Positions 16,426 to 26,349 are shown, numbered from the stretch's first letter. The stretch: DNA of 64,000 nt from Tardiphaga sp. vice304 (GCF_007018905.1 NZ_CP041402.1:1724001-1788000); one strand, 5' to 3'. Notes: a model not told the origin generated them from the sequence alone. Numbers and translations are program-made.

Positions 16426-18362
16426 GCGAAAACAGCAACAACAACGGGAGCGGCGTCAGCCGCCGAACCCTGCTCGGAACAGCGGCTGTCGCCGCGGGCG
16501 TCGGCCTGGTGAGCGGCGTTGGGCTGTCGGCCACGACGGCCGATGCGCAGACCAAGGCCGGCGCACCGAAGTCGACCGCTGCGCGTCCCGCCGTGCACAA
16601 GGCGGAAGTGCTTCCAGGCGAACTCGACGAATACTACACATTTTTCTCGAGCGGCCAGTCCGGAGAGATGCGTATCGTTGGCTTGCCGTCGATGCGCGAA
16701 TTGATGCGCGTGCCGGTGTTCAACCGCTGCAGCGCCACCGGCTGGGGCCAGACCAATGAGAGCCTGAAGGTCCTCACCGAAGGCCTGCTGCCGGAGACCC
16801 GCGAATTCCTGAAGACCCGCGGCGGCACCTACATGAACGGCGACCTGCATCATCCGCATCTGTCCTTCACCGACGGTACCTATGACGGCCGTTACGTGTT
16901 CATGAACGACAAGGCCAACACCCGCGTCGCGCGCGTGCGGCTCGACGTCATGAAGTGCGACAAGATCATCGAACTGCCAAACCAGCACACCGTGCACGGC
17001 CTGCGCGTGCAGAAATTTCCGCGCACCGGCTACGTCTTTGCCAATGGCGAGGACGGCGTGCCGTTGCCCAACGACGGCAAGATTCTCGACGACAAGAAAC
17101 AGTATCGAGCGATTTTCAGCGCGATCGACGGCGACACCATGAAGGTCGCCTGGCAGGTGATGGTCGACGGAAATCTTGACAACGTCGATGCCGATTACCA
17201 GGGCAAATATGCCTTCGCGACCTGCTACAATTCGGAAGAGGGCGTCACCCTTGCCGAGATGACCGCCAACGAGCAGGACTGGGTGGTCATTTTCAATATC
17301 AAGCGCATTGAGGAGGCCGTCAAGAACGGTGACTTCAAGGAGATGAAGGGCGTGCCGGTCATCGACGGCCGCAAGGGCTCGAAGTACACGCGCTATGTTC
17401 CAGTTTCCAACAGCCCGCACGGCATGAACACCGCGCCCGACGGCATCCATATCGTCGCTGCCGGCAAGTTGTCGCCGACGGTGACGGTGATGGACGTGCG
17501 CAAGTTCGACGATCTGTTTGACGACAAGATCAAGCCGCGCGACGTCGTGGTCGCCGAACCCGAACTCGGTCTCGGTCCGTTGCACACCGCCTATGATGGC
17601 AAGGGCAATGCCTACACGACGCTGTTCCTCGACAGCCAGATCGTGAAGTGGAACATCGATCTCGCCAGGCGGGCCTTCAAGGGCGAGAAGGTCGATCCGA
17701 TACTGCAGAAGCTCGATGTCCACTATCAGCCCGGCCACAACCACACCTCGATGGGCCAGACCAAGGAGGCCGACGGCAAATGGCTGATCTCGCTGAACAA
17801 GTTCTCCAAGGATCGGTTCCTCAATGTCGGCCCGCTGAAGCCCGAGAATGACCAGCTGATCGACATCTCCGGCGACAAGATGGTGCTGATCCACGACGGC
17901 CCGAGCTTCGCCGAACCGCATGATGCCACCATCGTCCATCGCTCCAAGATCAATCCGGTGTCGATCTGGGACCGCGCCGACCCGATGTTTGCCGATGCGG
18001 TCAAGCAGGCCAAGGCAGACGGCATCAAGCTCGAGGATGACTCCAAGGTCATTCGCGACGGCAACAAGGTGCGCGTCTACATGACGTCTACCGCACCTGC
18101 GTTCGGTCTTGAGCAGTTCCAGGTCAAGCAGGGCGACCAGGTCACCGTCTACGTCACCAACATCGATTCGGTGGAAGATCTGACCCACGGATTCTCCATC
18201 GTGAACTACGGTATCAACATGGAAGTCGCTCCCATGGCCACGGCGTCGGTAACGTTCTCGGCGGATCGTGCCGGCGTCTACTGGTACTATTGTTCGTGGT
18301 TCTGCCATGCCATGCACATGGAGATGAAAGGCCGCATGTTCGTCGAGCCGAAGACGGTCTGA
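16422..18362 (+). CDS. nosZ: nitrous-oxide reductase, Tat-exported (clade I)
   Basis: 646 residues; periplasmic enzyme reducing N2O to N2. GGAGG precedes the ATG, which overlaps the nosR stop. A twin-arginine signal ([14 protein letters not shown], Arg14-15) marks the Tat-dependent clade I form. The seven-bladed propeller carries the CuZ histidines: [38 protein letters not shown] and EPHDA. The C-terminal cupredoxin domain holds the CuA ligands: His in DLTHGFS, then Cys624, Cys628, His632 and Met635 in [12 protein letters not shown]. All expected ligands are present, so the enzyme should be functional. Confidence 0.97.
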   Translation: MSENSNNNGSGVSRRTLLGTAAVAAGVGLVSGVGLSATTADAQTKAGAPKSTAARPAVHKAEVLPGELDEYYTFFSSGQSGEMRIVGLPSMRELMRVPVFNRCSATGWGQTNESLKVLTEGLLPETREFLKTRGGTYMNGDLHHPHLSFTDGTYDGRYVFMNDKANTRVARVRLDVMKCDKIIELPNQHTVHGLRVQKFPRTGYVFANGEDGVPLPNDGKILDDKKQYRAIFSAIDGDTMKVAWQVMVDGNLDNVDADYQGKYAFATCYNSEEGVTLAEMTANEQDWVVIFNIKRIEEAVKNGDFKEMKGVPVIDGRKGSKYTRYVPVSNSPHGMNTAPDGIHIVAAGKLSPTVTVMDVRKFDDLFDDKIKPRDVVVAEPELGLGPLHTAYDGKGNAYTTLFLDSQIVKWNIDLARRAFKGEKVDPILQKLDVHYQPGHNHTSMGQTKEADGKWLISLNKFSKDRFLNVGPLKPENDQLIDISGDKMVLIHDGPSFAEPHDATIVHRSKINPVSIWDRADPMFADAVKQAKADGIKLEDDSKVIRDGNKVRVYMTSTAPAFGLEQFQVKQGDQVTVYVTNIDSVEDLTHGFSIVNYGINMEVAPMATASVTFSADRAGVYWYYCSWFCHAMHMEMKGRMFVEPKTV

Positions 18363-18376
18363 GGCAGGAACGACAC

Positions 18377-19738
18377 GTGAACCTCCTCCTGCGCCTTGTT
18401 CCGGCGGCGATCCTCGCCGCCGGAGTGTCGATCTCCGCCAGCGCGGAGACGCTGAAAGCTGTTCCGGACCAGCCGCTTCAGGCCGTGCTGGACGGGGCGC
18501 AGGACGGCGACGTCGTCGAACTCGGCGTCGGGGAATACAAGAGCGCCATCCGGATCGAACGCCGGCTGGTACTGGCGGGACGGCCCGGGGTCGTGCTCAC
18601 CGGCACGGGGTCCGGCAACGTCATCACCGTGACCGCACCGGACGTCACCATCCGTGGTGTCACCATCAGGGGATCGGGCCGCAACCTTCAAACCATGGAT
18701 TCCGGCGTGTTCCTCGAAAAGACCGCGGAGCGGGCGCTGGTCGAGGACAACCGGCTGGAAGGCAACCTGTTCGGCATTTATGTACATGGCGCCAAGGGCT
18801 CGCGCGTCTTGCGTAACACCATCGAAGGCCTGCGTGACGGTCGCGTCAGCGAAGCCGGAAACGGCGTCTCGCTGTGGAACGCACCCGATGTCACCATCGG
18901 CGAAAACACCTTCCGCTACGGACGCGACGGCATCTTCACGATTTCGAGCCGCAAGGACCGTTTCATCAATAACCGCTTCGAGCATGTGCGGTTTGCTGTG
19001 CATTACATGTACACCAGCGACAGCGAAGTCAGCGGCAACGTCTCGATCGGCAATCACGTCGGCTACGCCATCATGTTCTCCAACCGGCTGGTGATCCGCG
19101 ACAACGTCTCCGATCGCGACCGCGACCATGGCATGCTGTTGAACAGCGCCAACTATGCGGATATCGACGGCAACCGGGTGACAGGGGGACGGATCGACAA
19201 CATCGAGGCCACGCGCGACGACAGCGCGGACGCCGAGCCCGGCATGCCGTCTGTTGAAAAATCGCGGGAAGGTCAGCGCAACGGGCCGGAGAAATGCGTC
19301 TTCATCTACAACGCCAACAAGAACAGGTTTCGCAACAACTGGTTTGAGCGCTGCGAGATCGGCGTGCATTTCACGGCCGGCTCGGAAGGCAACGAAATTA
19401 CCGGCAATGCCTTCATCGGCAACCGCAATCAGGTGAAGTATGTCGGCACCCGCGACCTCGACTGGTCGAAGGGCGGCCGCGGCAACTACTGGAGCGACAA
19501 TCCGGCGTTCGACCTCAATGGCGACGGTATCGCCGACACCGCCTATCGACCTAACGATGTGGTCGACCGCGTATTGTGGACGGCACCACAGGCAAAGGTG
19601 CTGATCAACAGTCCCGCCGTACAGGTGCTGCGCTGGGCGCAGGCGCAGTTCCCGGCGCTGTATCCCGGCGGCGTCATCGATAGCCGTCCGCTGATTGCTC
19701 CGCCACCGAAGCCGATTTCCAGCCGGAGTCTGAAATGA
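18377..19738 (+). CDS. nosD: NosD, periplasmic copper-site maturation protein
   Basis: 453 residues from GTG 18377, behind AGGAA; the start gives a clean signal peptide (LLLRLVPAAILAAGVSISASA). The body is a right-handed beta helix of repeated parallel-coil turns (for example VTIRGVTIRGSGRNL, DVTIGENTFRYGRDG, CEIGVHFTAGSEGNEITGN), as in carbohydrate-binding and NosD/CASH proteins. NosD works with the NosFY transporter to build the CuZ sulfur-bridged copper centre of NosZ. It overlaps nosF by ATGA, so the two are translationally coupled. Confidence 0.95.
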   Translation: MNLLLRLVPAAILAAGVSISASAETLKAVPDQPLQAVLDGAQDGDVVELGVGEYKSAIRIERRLVLAGRPGVVLTGTGSGNVITVTAPDVTIRGVTIRGSGRNLQTMDSGVFLEKTAERALVEDNRLEGNLFGIYVHGAKGSRVLRNTIEGLRDGRVSEAGNGVSLWNAPDVTIGENTFRYGRDGIFTISSRKDRFINNRFEHVRFAVHYMYTSDSEVSGNVSIGNHVGYAIMFSNRLVIRDNVSDRDRDHGMLLNSANYADIDGNRVTGGRIDNIEATRDDSADAEPGMPSVEKSREGQRNGPEKCVFIYNANKNRFRNNWFERCEIGVHFTAGSEGNEITGNAFIGNRNQVKYVGTRDLDWSKGGRGNYWSDNPAFDLNGDGIADTAYRPNDVVDRVLWTAPQAKVLINSPAVQVLRWAQAQFPALYPGGVIDSRPLIAPPPKPISSRSLK

Positions 19739-20646
19739 ACTCGACCGTCTCCGTCAGCGGCGTGACGAAAAGCTATGGTGCGGTGAAAGCCCTGCGCGAC
19801 GTGTCGTTCACGCTCAGCCCCGGGCGGCTGTGCGCACTGGTCGGCCATAATGGCGCCGGCAAGACGACGCTGATCAAGCTGCTGCTCGGCCTGATCCATC
19901 CCGATCACGGCGAGATCCGCGTGCTCGGACAGGACCCGGCAGCGGGAGAATTCTCCGCACGCCGGCAGCTAGGTTATCTGCCAGAGAATGTCGCGTTCAA
20001 CGCGGCGCTGACCGGCCGTGAGACGCTGGCGTTCTATGCGCGGCTTAAGCGGATCGAACCGGCGTCTGGGTGGCCACTGCTCGAGCGGGTGGGTCTCGGC
20101 CACGCGGCCGACCGCCGGGTCGGTACCTATTCCAAGGGCATGCGGCAGCGACTTGGCCTGGCGCAGGCACTGCTCGGCCGGCCGCGCGTGCTGTTGTTGG
20201 ACGAGCCTACTACCGGACTCGATCCGGCGCTGCGGCTGACGTTTTATGAGATCCTGCAAGAGCTGCGCGATGACGGCGCCATGGTGCTGATCTCGTCGCA
20301 TGCGCTCAACGAGCTGGAAGACCGCGCCGAACATGTCCTGATCATGAACCGCGGCGTCCTGGTGGCGCAGGGCACGCTGGCCGAACTGCGCTCGATCTCG
20401 CAATTGCCGATCCGCCTGACGCTCGATTTTCAGGCTGATGCTGACGGTACGCGGCCGTCGTGGATCCCTAACGACTCCGTGGCCGTCGAGCGGGGCTGCG
20501 TGCTGCTGGCCCGCGACGAGGCACAAAAGATGGCGCTGCTGCGGGCCGCCTCGGGCGACCAGAGGGTCACTAACATCGATATCGCTTCGCCGACGCTCGA
20601 CGATCTCTATGCGCACTTCCTCCGGTCGCAGGAGAACGCCGCGTGA
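19735..20646 (+). CDS. nosF: NosF, ABC-transporter ATPase
   Basis: 303 residues. Walker A GHNGAGKTT at about 38-46, signature YSKGMRQRLGLAQAL, Walker B VLLLDEPTTGLDP and the switch His in ISSHAL are all intact. With NosY it forms the membrane ABC complex that exchanges a sulfur species with periplasmic NosD for CuZ assembly. Both ends overlap neighbours by a few bases (ATGA with nosD, GTGA with nosY). Confidence 0.95.
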   Translation: MNSTVSVSGVTKSYGAVKALRDVSFTLSPGRLCALVGHNGAGKTTLIKLLLGLIHPDHGEIRVLGQDPAAGEFSARRQLGYLPENVAFNAALTGRETLAFYARLKRIEPASGWPLLERVGLGHAADRRVGTYSKGMRQRLGLAQALLGRPRVLLLDEPTTGLDPALRLTFYEILQELRDDGAMVLISSHALNELEDRAEHVLIMNRGVLVAQGTLAELRSISQLPIRLTLDFQADADGTRPSWIPNDSVAVERGCVLLARDEAQKMALLRAASGDQRVTNIDIASPTLDDLYAHFLRSQENAA

Positions 20647-21470
20647 GAACGATCCTCATCGTCGCCCGTAAGGAAATCCAGGAGGGCCTGCGCAACCGCT
20701 GGGTCCTCGCGACCACCTTGCTGCTCGGCGCGCTGTCGCTGTCGCTGACCTTCCTCGGCAGCGCACCGACCGGCAATGTCGGCGCCGGCCGCCTCGACGT
20801 AGTCGTCGTCAGCCTCTCCAGCCTCACCATTTTCCTGCTGCCACTGATCGCGCTGCTGATCTCGCACGACGCGGTGGTCGGCGAAATGGAGCGCGGCACC
20901 ATGATCCTGCTGCTCAGTTATCCAGTCGGCCGCTACCAGGTCATTCTCGGAAAGTTCTGCGGTCATGTGCTGATCCTCACTTTCGCAACCGTCATCGGCT
21001 ACGGCGCGGCCGCAGTGGCGCTCGCAATTACCGGCGCGTCGGTGCTGGCGGCGAGCTGGTACGCCTTTGCCGCGATGCTGGGGACCTCGGTCATGCTCGG
21101 CGCCGTGTTCGTGGCGATCGGCTATCTGATCAGCAGCATGGCGCGCGACCGTGGCACCGCGGCCGGTCTGTCGGTCGGCGTCTGGTTATTGATGGTGCTG
21201 GTGTTCGACATGGCGCTGCTCGGGATCCTCGTCGTCGACCAGGGGCGGATCGTCTCGGCGCAGGTGCTGGAGTGGCTGCTGTTCCTCAATCCCACCGATC
21301 TCTATCGCCTGAGCAACCTTACAGGCTTCAACGTCAGTCAGTTCTCCGGCATGGCCGGGCTGGCCGGCACGGCAACGACGGGACTGGGTGCGCTCCTGGC
21401 GGGCTTGACGTTGTGGATCGTGGCACCGCTTGGACTGGCCACGCTGTTCTTTGCACGGAGGGAATTATGA
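20643..21470 (+). CDS. nosY: NosY, ABC-transporter membrane subunit
   Basis: 275 residues, GTG start at 20643 overlapping the nosF stop. About six membrane helices (WVLATTLLLGALSLSLTFLG, LTIFLLPLIALLIS, GLSVGVWLLMVLVFDMALL and others) and the conserved IVARKEIQEGLRNRW entry helix typical of NosY/ABC-2 permeases. Partner of NosF and NosD in N2O reductase maturation. It overlaps nosL by ATGA. Confidence 0.95.
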   Translation: MRTILIVARKEIQEGLRNRWVLATTLLLGALSLSLTFLGSAPTGNVGAGRLDVVVVSLSSLTIFLLPLIALLISHDAVVGEMERGTMILLLSYPVGRYQVILGKFCGHVLILTFATVIGYGAAAVALAITGASVLAASWYAFAAMLGTSVMLGAVFVAIGYLISSMARDRGTAAGLSVGVWLLMVLVFDMALLGILVVDQGRIVSAQVLEWLLFLNPTDLYRLSNLTGFNVSQFSGMAGLAGTATTGLGALLAGLTLWIVAPLGLATLFFARREL

Positions 21471-22012
21471 TCTCGCGGATCGTGTGCGCCTTCATTGCAG
21501 CCGTGGTGCTGGCTGGGTGCAATCAGGACGCCGGCACAACCGTGCCGCCGCCAGTGGCGTTGAACAGTGACGCGATGGGCGTGTTCTGCGGCATGAACCT
21601 GCTGGAACATCCCGGCCCTAAGGGGCAGATCATCACCGGCAGTCGGATCGATCCGTTCTGGTTCACCTCGGTGCGGGATACCGTGGCCTTCACCCTGATG
21701 CCGGACCAGCCGCGCGACATCCGTGCGATCTACGTCTCGGATATGGCGAAAGCGCCGAACTGGGAAGATCCCGGCGCCACCAACTGGATCGATGCGCGCA
21801 AGGCCTTCTACGTGATCGAGAGTCGCCGGCAGGGCGGCATGGGCGCGGCGGAAGCTATCCCGTTCGGCAATCGCGCCGCCGCCGATGGCTTCGTCGCCAC
21901 GAATGGCGGGCGCGTCGTGACGTTTGCGGAGATTCCGCCGACCTATGTGCTGGGCAGTGACAACGTGGGCGACCAAAGCGAGCGCGATCATTCCGACACG
22001 AAGACAAATTGA
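21467..22012 (+). CDS. nosL: NosL, copper-chaperone lipoprotein
   Basis: 181 residues. Lipoprotein signal with lipobox VLAGC (Cys18), so anchored to a membrane facing the periplasm. The mature part has the NosL core FCGMNLLEHPGPKGQI, with a CxM copper(I) site, and the later phrase ARKAFYVIESRRQGGMGA. NosL hands Cu(I) to apo-NosZ. ATG overlaps the nosY stop; GGAGGG lies a few bases upstream. Confidence 0.94.
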   Translation: MISRIVCAFIAAVVLAGCNQDAGTTVPPPVALNSDAMGVFCGMNLLEHPGPKGQIITGSRIDPFWFTSVRDTVAFTLMPDQPRDIRAIYVSDMAKAPNWEDPGATNWIDARKAFYVIESRRQGGMGAAEAIPFGNRAAADGFVATNGGRVVTFAEIPPTYVLGSDNVGDQSERDHSDTKTN

Positions 22013-22022
22013 GGAGCAATCC

Positions 22023-23018
22023 ATGCTGAATCGGGATATCTCGCGCCGGCGCATGATTGCCATCACGGCGATGGCGGCCTGCTCCACGGTGCTGACGGGG
22101 CGTCCCGCGCAGGCCCATGAGGCGATCCGCTGGCAGGGCTCTGCGCTCGGCGCGCAGGTGTCTATCGAAATTTACCATCCGGACCGCGTCGAAGCAGAGC
22201 GGCTGGTGCAGCATTGCATACTGACCGTACGGCGGCTGGAAGCGCAGTTCAGCCTGTACCGCGCCGACTCGGCGATCTGCAGCCTCAATCGCACCGGCGT
22301 GCTTGTGTCGCCGGACGCCCACATGGTCGCGCTTCTCAAGACGTCTCTGTCCTTTGCCGAAATGACCGATGGTGCCTTCGATCCGACGGTGCAGCCGTTG
22401 TGGCGGCTTTACGCCGATCATTTTGCCGCCGACCTGCCCGATCCAGCCGGCCCATCCACGGGCAAGCTTGCCGACGCGCTGGCAAAGGTTGGGCACCGCG
22501 GCCTGCTGGTCGGTCCCGATCGCATTGCGCTGGTCAAGCGCGGCGCGGCTGTGACCCTGAACGGCATTGCCCAAGGGTACGCCACCGACCGTGTCGTCGA
22601 CAGCCTGCGCGAGGCCGGGCTATCGACGACACTGGTCGACATGGGAGAGATCCGCGCGATCGGCGGCCGGCCCGACGCGACCCCGTGGCGTGTGGGCATA
22701 TCCGATCCGGATCGACCCGGCCTGCTCACCGAGACCATCGATCTGGTCGATCGCGCCGTCGCCACCACTGCCGGCGCCGGATTTCATTTCGACGGGCCCG
22801 GACGGTTCACGCATCTGTTCGATCCTGCGACGGGTCGCAGTCCGGCGCTCTATCGGACCGTCAGCGTGATCGCACCGACGGCGACGGAAGCCGACGCGCT
22901 TTCGACTGCGTTCAGCACAATGCCGCTGGCTCGCATTCGCCACATAATATCCCGTCGACCGGCCGTGCAGGTCAGGCTGGTCGATGCGAGCGGAGCCACA
23001 ATTATCGACGGCGCGTAA
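22023..23018 (+). CDS. nosX: NosX, ApbE-family FMN transferase
   Basis: 331 residues from ATG 22023 (GAGGAG upstream). An Arg-rich Tat-type signal (SRRRMIAITAMAACS) precedes the ApbE fold: GAFDPTVQPLWRLY, VTLNGIAQGYATDRVV, STTLVDMGEIRAIGG and HLFDPATGRSP, with TEADALSTAFSTM near the end. ApbE proteins attach FMN to Thr of a (S/T)GAT site; the NosR VSGATVT motif is the evident substrate. It closes the nosRZDFYLX series, 10 bp after nosL. Confidence 0.94.
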   Translation: MLNRDISRRRMIAITAMAACSTVLTGRPAQAHEAIRWQGSALGAQVSIEIYHPDRVEAERLVQHCILTVRRLEAQFSLYRADSAICSLNRTGVLVSPDAHMVALLKTSLSFAEMTDGAFDPTVQPLWRLYADHFAADLPDPAGPSTGKLADALAKVGHRGLLVGPDRIALVKRGAAVTLNGIAQGYATDRVVDSLREAGLSTTLVDMGEIRAIGGRPDATPWRVGISDPDRPGLLTETIDLVDRAVATTAGAGFHFDGPGRFTHLFDPATGRSPALYRTVSVIAPTATEADALSTAFSTMPLARIRHIISRRPAVQVRLVDASGATIIDGA

Positions 23019-23108
23019 GTTCGAGCAGGCCCCCCGGACGGGTCGCATCATTTGGTGCAACAGGCAAAGCGCTCGACCCGCATGGGCGAACCCAACCAGG
23101 AGAACAAA

Positions 23109-23492
23109 ATGCGCAAGTTCATTTTCGCAGCCATGCTGGCGATCGCCGGTTCAAGCCAAGTTCAGGCCCAGGACGCCGCCGCTGGCGAAAAGGTGTTTGG
23201 CGTCTGCAAGATGTGCCATCAGATCGGCGAAACCGCGAAGAACGCCGTCGGTCCGCAGTTGAACGGCCTCATCGGCCGCAAGTCGGGCACCGTCGCGGGC
23301 TATTCCTATTCGGCCGCCAACAAGGATTCCGGAATTACCTGGGACGAGGCCACCTTCCGTGAATACATCAAGGACCCGAAAGCCAAGGTCCCGGGCACCA
23401 AGATGATCTACGTCGGCCTCAAGGATGAGCAGAAGACCAACGATCTCGTCGCGTTCCTGAAGCAATTCGATGCCGAGGGGAAGAAAAAATAG
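23109..23492 (+). CDS. class I cytochrome c (c2/c550-like)
   Basis: 127 residues with a signal peptide (MRKFIFAAMLAIAGSSQVQA), one haem site CKMCH at about residue 35 and a distal ligand Met in VPGTKMIYVG. The layout FGVCKMCHQIGE...VGPQLNGLIGRKSGT is that of soluble mitochondrial-type cytochrome c2/c550. Such proteins carry electrons from the bc1 complex to periplasmic reductases and terminal oxidases. It sits 90 bp after nosX and before other cytochromes, so it could feed NosZ, the ba3-like oxidase, or both. Confidence 0.93.
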   Translation: MRKFIFAAMLAIAGSSQVQAQDAAAGEKVFGVCKMCHQIGETAKNAVGPQLNGLIGRKSGTVAGYSYSAANKDSGITWDEATFREYIKDPKAKVPGTKMIYVGLKDEQKTNDLVAFLKQFDAEGKKK

Positions 23493-24159
23493 AAGCAGCT
23501 ACGTTCAGCTGACCAAAGGCTGATACACCCATTTGGGTTTCGACAGTGATCAGTCCTGACGAGCATCTAAAGAAGACGTCATTTTAGCAAGCCGCAGGCT
23601 GAACCGGACGGTGAATGCCGAACGCCGCTTCGAATAGAGGGCCGTCTGCTTGCTCCTGCCGTCCGCCGATATAAAATCGGTTTCCGGTGCGATGCCGGCA
23701 CTTGCCGGTCATGAATCGATGATGGCAGGTCAATCTCTGCATCCTCGTCGCCCGACGGCCTGCAAAGATCCGAAACGGCGCACGCTTCGAGTCCTTGTCG
23801 CTGCCATGTCGGTGATGAAGCCGCAGGATGGAACTATTCATCACGGTCAGCCTTCGTCGCGCGACGACTCTCCGGTAATCTCAATAGCGTCCAGAATTTT
23901 ATTATAGTTCTGTCTTCTATCGTACATAGCGTGTACAGTGCCATTGCTGGTGAGATCTCGGCTCCTCCAGCGGCTTAAGATCCGGTCGTCCCCGACAGAG
24001 AGTGTATCCGTGTCGATAATTCTTCTGGAGCGCGGATCGAAGAAGCAGAAGGCATCGAGCTTGCTCGCGAGCCCTTCTAGCGGGCTTTTCGTTGCCGACC
24101 TCGACGTTTTTTCCGGCGTTAAGCCGCGGTACCTAGGGGCTTCGCCTCGCGGGCAACTA
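23493..24159. other. long spacer within the respiratory island
   Basis: No clear gene. An 86-residue minus-strand frame (23584-23844) is open but shows no family or ribosome site. GTACA-N5-TGTAC at 23922-23936 is a short palindrome that may be an operator. A small hairpin AGCCC / GGGCT followed by TTT lies at 24070-24089. The spacer may contain the promoter for the downstream cytochrome/oxidase genes. Confidence 0.4.
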
Positions 24160-24852
24160 TTGCGAGCAATCTTACTGATAGTCTGCCTACTGGATGGAGG
24201 CTCGGTTCTTGCTGCTGAGGCGCCGCCTGACACGATGGCAGCGCGGATGCAGGCATGCGCGTCCTGTCACGGCGCGCAGGGCGAGGGAACCAATGACGAT
24301 TACTTCCCCCGTCTGGCGGGCAAGCCGGCGGGCTATCTCTACAATCAGTTGATCGCGTTTCGCGAGGGCCGGCGCCGCTATCCGCCGATGAACTTCCTCC
24401 TCGAATTTCAGAACGATGCCTATCTGCAGAAGATGGCGGAGTATTTCGCCGAGCAGCGGCCGCCATTGCCGGCGCCGGCGACTCCAACTGTCAGCAACGA
24501 TCTGCTCGCAAGGGGAGAGCTGCTGGCGACGAAGGGCGACCCGCAACGCAACATTCCGGCTTGCGCGGGCTGTCACGGTCCGTCCTTCACCGGGATGGAG
24601 CCGGCGATACCCGGGCTGCTGGGCCTGCGCCATTCCTATATCAGCGCGCAACTCGGCGCGTGGCGCTACGGCACCCGTACCGCGGCGTTGCCGGACTGCA
24701 TGCAACTCGTGGCGGGCTATTTGACCGAGGACGACGTCAAGGCGCTGGCAGCGTGGCTATCGTCGCGCAAGGCTCCCGCCGACACCACGCCGGCGCCGCG
24801 CGGCAGCCTGCCGATCCCGATGCCGCTGGCGTGCGGCAGCGAACCGAATTGA
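24160..24852 (+). CDS. dihaem cytochrome c, c4-like
   Basis: Two CxxCH haem sites, CASCH and CAGCH, in two related halves (ACASCHGAQGEGTNDDYFPR and ACAGCHGPSFTGMEPAIPG), the arrangement of cytochrome c4. A signal peptide is visible just before (LLRAILLIVCLLDGGSVLAAE). The start is uncertain: TTG 24160 places the signal peptide at the N-terminus, while the frame stays open to GTG 23938 with 74 residues that do not resemble a leader. Its stop is followed 10 bp later by the trihaem gene, so the two are probably cotranscribed. Likely a periplasmic electron donor to the nearby oxidase. Confidence 0.82.
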   Translation: MRAILLIVCLLDGGSVLAAEAPPDTMAARMQACASCHGAQGEGTNDDYFPRLAGKPAGYLYNQLIAFREGRRRYPPMNFLLEFQNDAYLQKMAEYFAEQRPPLPAPATPTVSNDLLARGELLATKGDPQRNIPACAGCHGPSFTGMEPAIPGLLGLRHSYISAQLGAWRYGTRTAALPDCMQLVAGYLTEDDVKALAAWLSSRKAPADTTPAPRGSLPIPMPLACGSEPN

Positions 24853-24862
24853 GGGCGTCGTG

Positions 24863-26161
24863 ATGATCACCCGCATTTCCGGAATGATCCTGGGCGCCGC
24901 GCTGATCAGCGGCCTGTCGGTCGCAGCTGTGCCGGCGCAACAGCCGGTGACACCGCCGTCGGCCGCGCCTGCCCCGCAGCCGGCCAAGGTGCCGACGGAT
25001 TCAGTCATCGCGCGCGGCGAATACTTGGCGCGCGCCGGTGATTGCATCGCCTGCCACACGGCGCCGGAGGGCCAAACCTTCGCCGGAAGCCGCGCCATGA
25101 AGACGCCGTTCGGCACCATCTTCACGTCAAATATCACGCCCGATCCGACAACCGGAATAGGCAAATGGACCGCCGACCAGTTCTACACTATGATGCACAC
25201 CGGGCGCTCGATTGACGGTAGCCTGCTGTATCCGGCAATGCCATTCGCCTCCTATACCAAGGTCACGCGCGACGACAGCGACGCGATTTTCGCGTTCCTG
25301 ATGTCGGTGCCGGCCGTGAAGCAGGCCAACCGCCCTCACGACCTACGGTTTCCCTACAACAACCGTTCGCTGATCATCGGCTGGCGCACGCTGTACTTCA
25401 ACGAAGGCGAATACAAGCCGGATCCGACCAAGTCCGCGGAATGGAACCGGGGCGCCTATCTCGTCGAGGGACTCGGCCATTGCGGCATGTGCCACACGGC
25501 GATCAACGCTTTGGGCGGCAGCTCGGACTCGCAGGCCTTCGAGGGCGGGCTGATCCCGATGCAGAACTGGTACGCGCCGTCGCTGACGTCGAACAAGGAA
25601 GCCGGCCTCGGCGACTGGGGCATCAAGGACATCACGGAGCTGTTGCGCGACGGCATTTCGCATCGCGGCGCGGTCTACGGCCCGATGGCCGATGTTGTCT
25701 ATAACAGTCTTCAATATCTCAGCGACGACGACGTTCGCGCGATGGCGATCTATCTCAAGGGCCTGGCACAAGGCAGTTCGCCGGACCGGCCATCGCCGCC
25801 ATTGCCAACTGCCGAGACCAGCCTGCTCGTCAGCTTGGGAAAGCCGATTTACGACAGGCAATGCGCCAGCTGCCACGGCACCGAAGGAGCCGGCAAGCCG
25901 CCACATTATCCGCTACTCGCCGGCAACCAGTCGATCCAGATGTCGTCGTCGGTGAATGCGATCCGCATGGTGCTCAACGGCGGCTTCCCGCCCGCCACCA
26001 AGGGCAATCCGATGCCGTATGGCATGCCGCCCTTCGCGCATGTGTTGTCCGATGACGAGATCGCGGCGGTTGTGACCTACATCCGCACCTCTTGGGGCAA
26101 CCGCGGCGCACCGGTGTCGGCACGCCAGGCCAACGAACTTCGTTCCGCGACGCTGAACTGA
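24863..26161 (+). CDS. trihaem cytochrome c, dehydrogenase-subunit type
   Basis: 432 residues from ATG 24863 (GAGGG upstream; GTG 24860 is possible). Signal peptide, then a Pro/Ala linker, then three class I cytochrome domains with CIACH (Cys61), CGMCH and CASCH. Wording such as GEYLARAGDCIACHTAP, FASYTKVTRDDSDAIFAFL and HRGAVYGPMADVVYNSLQYLS is that of the cytochrome subunit of membrane alcohol, aldehyde and gluconate dehydrogenases. No catalytic dehydrogenase subunit lies nearby; instead a haem-copper oxidase follows, suggesting it acts as an electron conduit to that oxidase. Confidence 0.88.
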   Translation: MITRISGMILGAALISGLSVAAVPAQQPVTPPSAAPAPQPAKVPTDSVIARGEYLARAGDCIACHTAPEGQTFAGSRAMKTPFGTIFTSNITPDPTTGIGKWTADQFYTMMHTGRSIDGSLLYPAMPFASYTKVTRDDSDAIFAFLMSVPAVKQANRPHDLRFPYNNRSLIIGWRTLYFNEGEYKPDPTKSAEWNRGAYLVEGLGHCGMCHTAINALGGSSDSQAFEGGLIPMQNWYAPSLTSNKEAGLGDWGIKDITELLRDGISHRGAVYGPMADVVYNSLQYLSDDDVRAMAIYLKGLAQGSSPDRPSPPLPTAETSLLVSLGKPIYDRQCASCHGTEGAGKPPHYPLLAGNQSIQMSSSVNAIRMVLNGGFPPATKGNPMPYGMPPFAHVLSDDEIAAVVTYIRTSWGNRGAPVSARQANELRSATLN

Positions 26162-26169
26162 GACATCCC

Positions 26170-26349
26170 ATGATCAATTCACCGTTGCCATCCTCCGACA
26201 GATCCAAGCAAGACGAGTCCGTGCATGTCATCGTCCGCGCCGGCCCGCAAGGCGCAATCGCCGTGGCCGGTGTCGCAACGGCGATCGTCGTCGGATTGTG
26301 GTTCGCGTTCTATCTGCTGGTCTATCTGCCCCGCGTATATGTTCCATGA
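26170..26349 (+). CDS. small single-helix membrane protein next to oxidase genes
   Basis: 59 residues: a polar N-terminus and one membrane helix (GVATAIVVGLWFAFYLLVYLP). Placed 8 bp after the trihaem gene and 29 bp before oxidase subunit II. Small one-helix subunits (subunit IIa/CbaD type) accompany ba3-type oxidases, so this is probably the equivalent, based on size, topology and place only. Confidence 0.65.
   Translation: MINSPLPSSDRSKQDESVHVIVRAGPQGAIAVAGVATAIVVGLWFAFYLLVYLPRVYVP

Noticed and set aside
16242..18317. 691-codon minus-strand open frame opposite nosZ
   Set aside because: Antisense to a gene with all copper ligands intact; its sequence is His/Val-rich shadow without family motifs.
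23584..23844. 86-codon minus-strand frame in the cytochrome spacer
   Set aside because: No ribosome site, no family resemblance and His/Arg-rich composition; kept only as a remark in the spacer entry.
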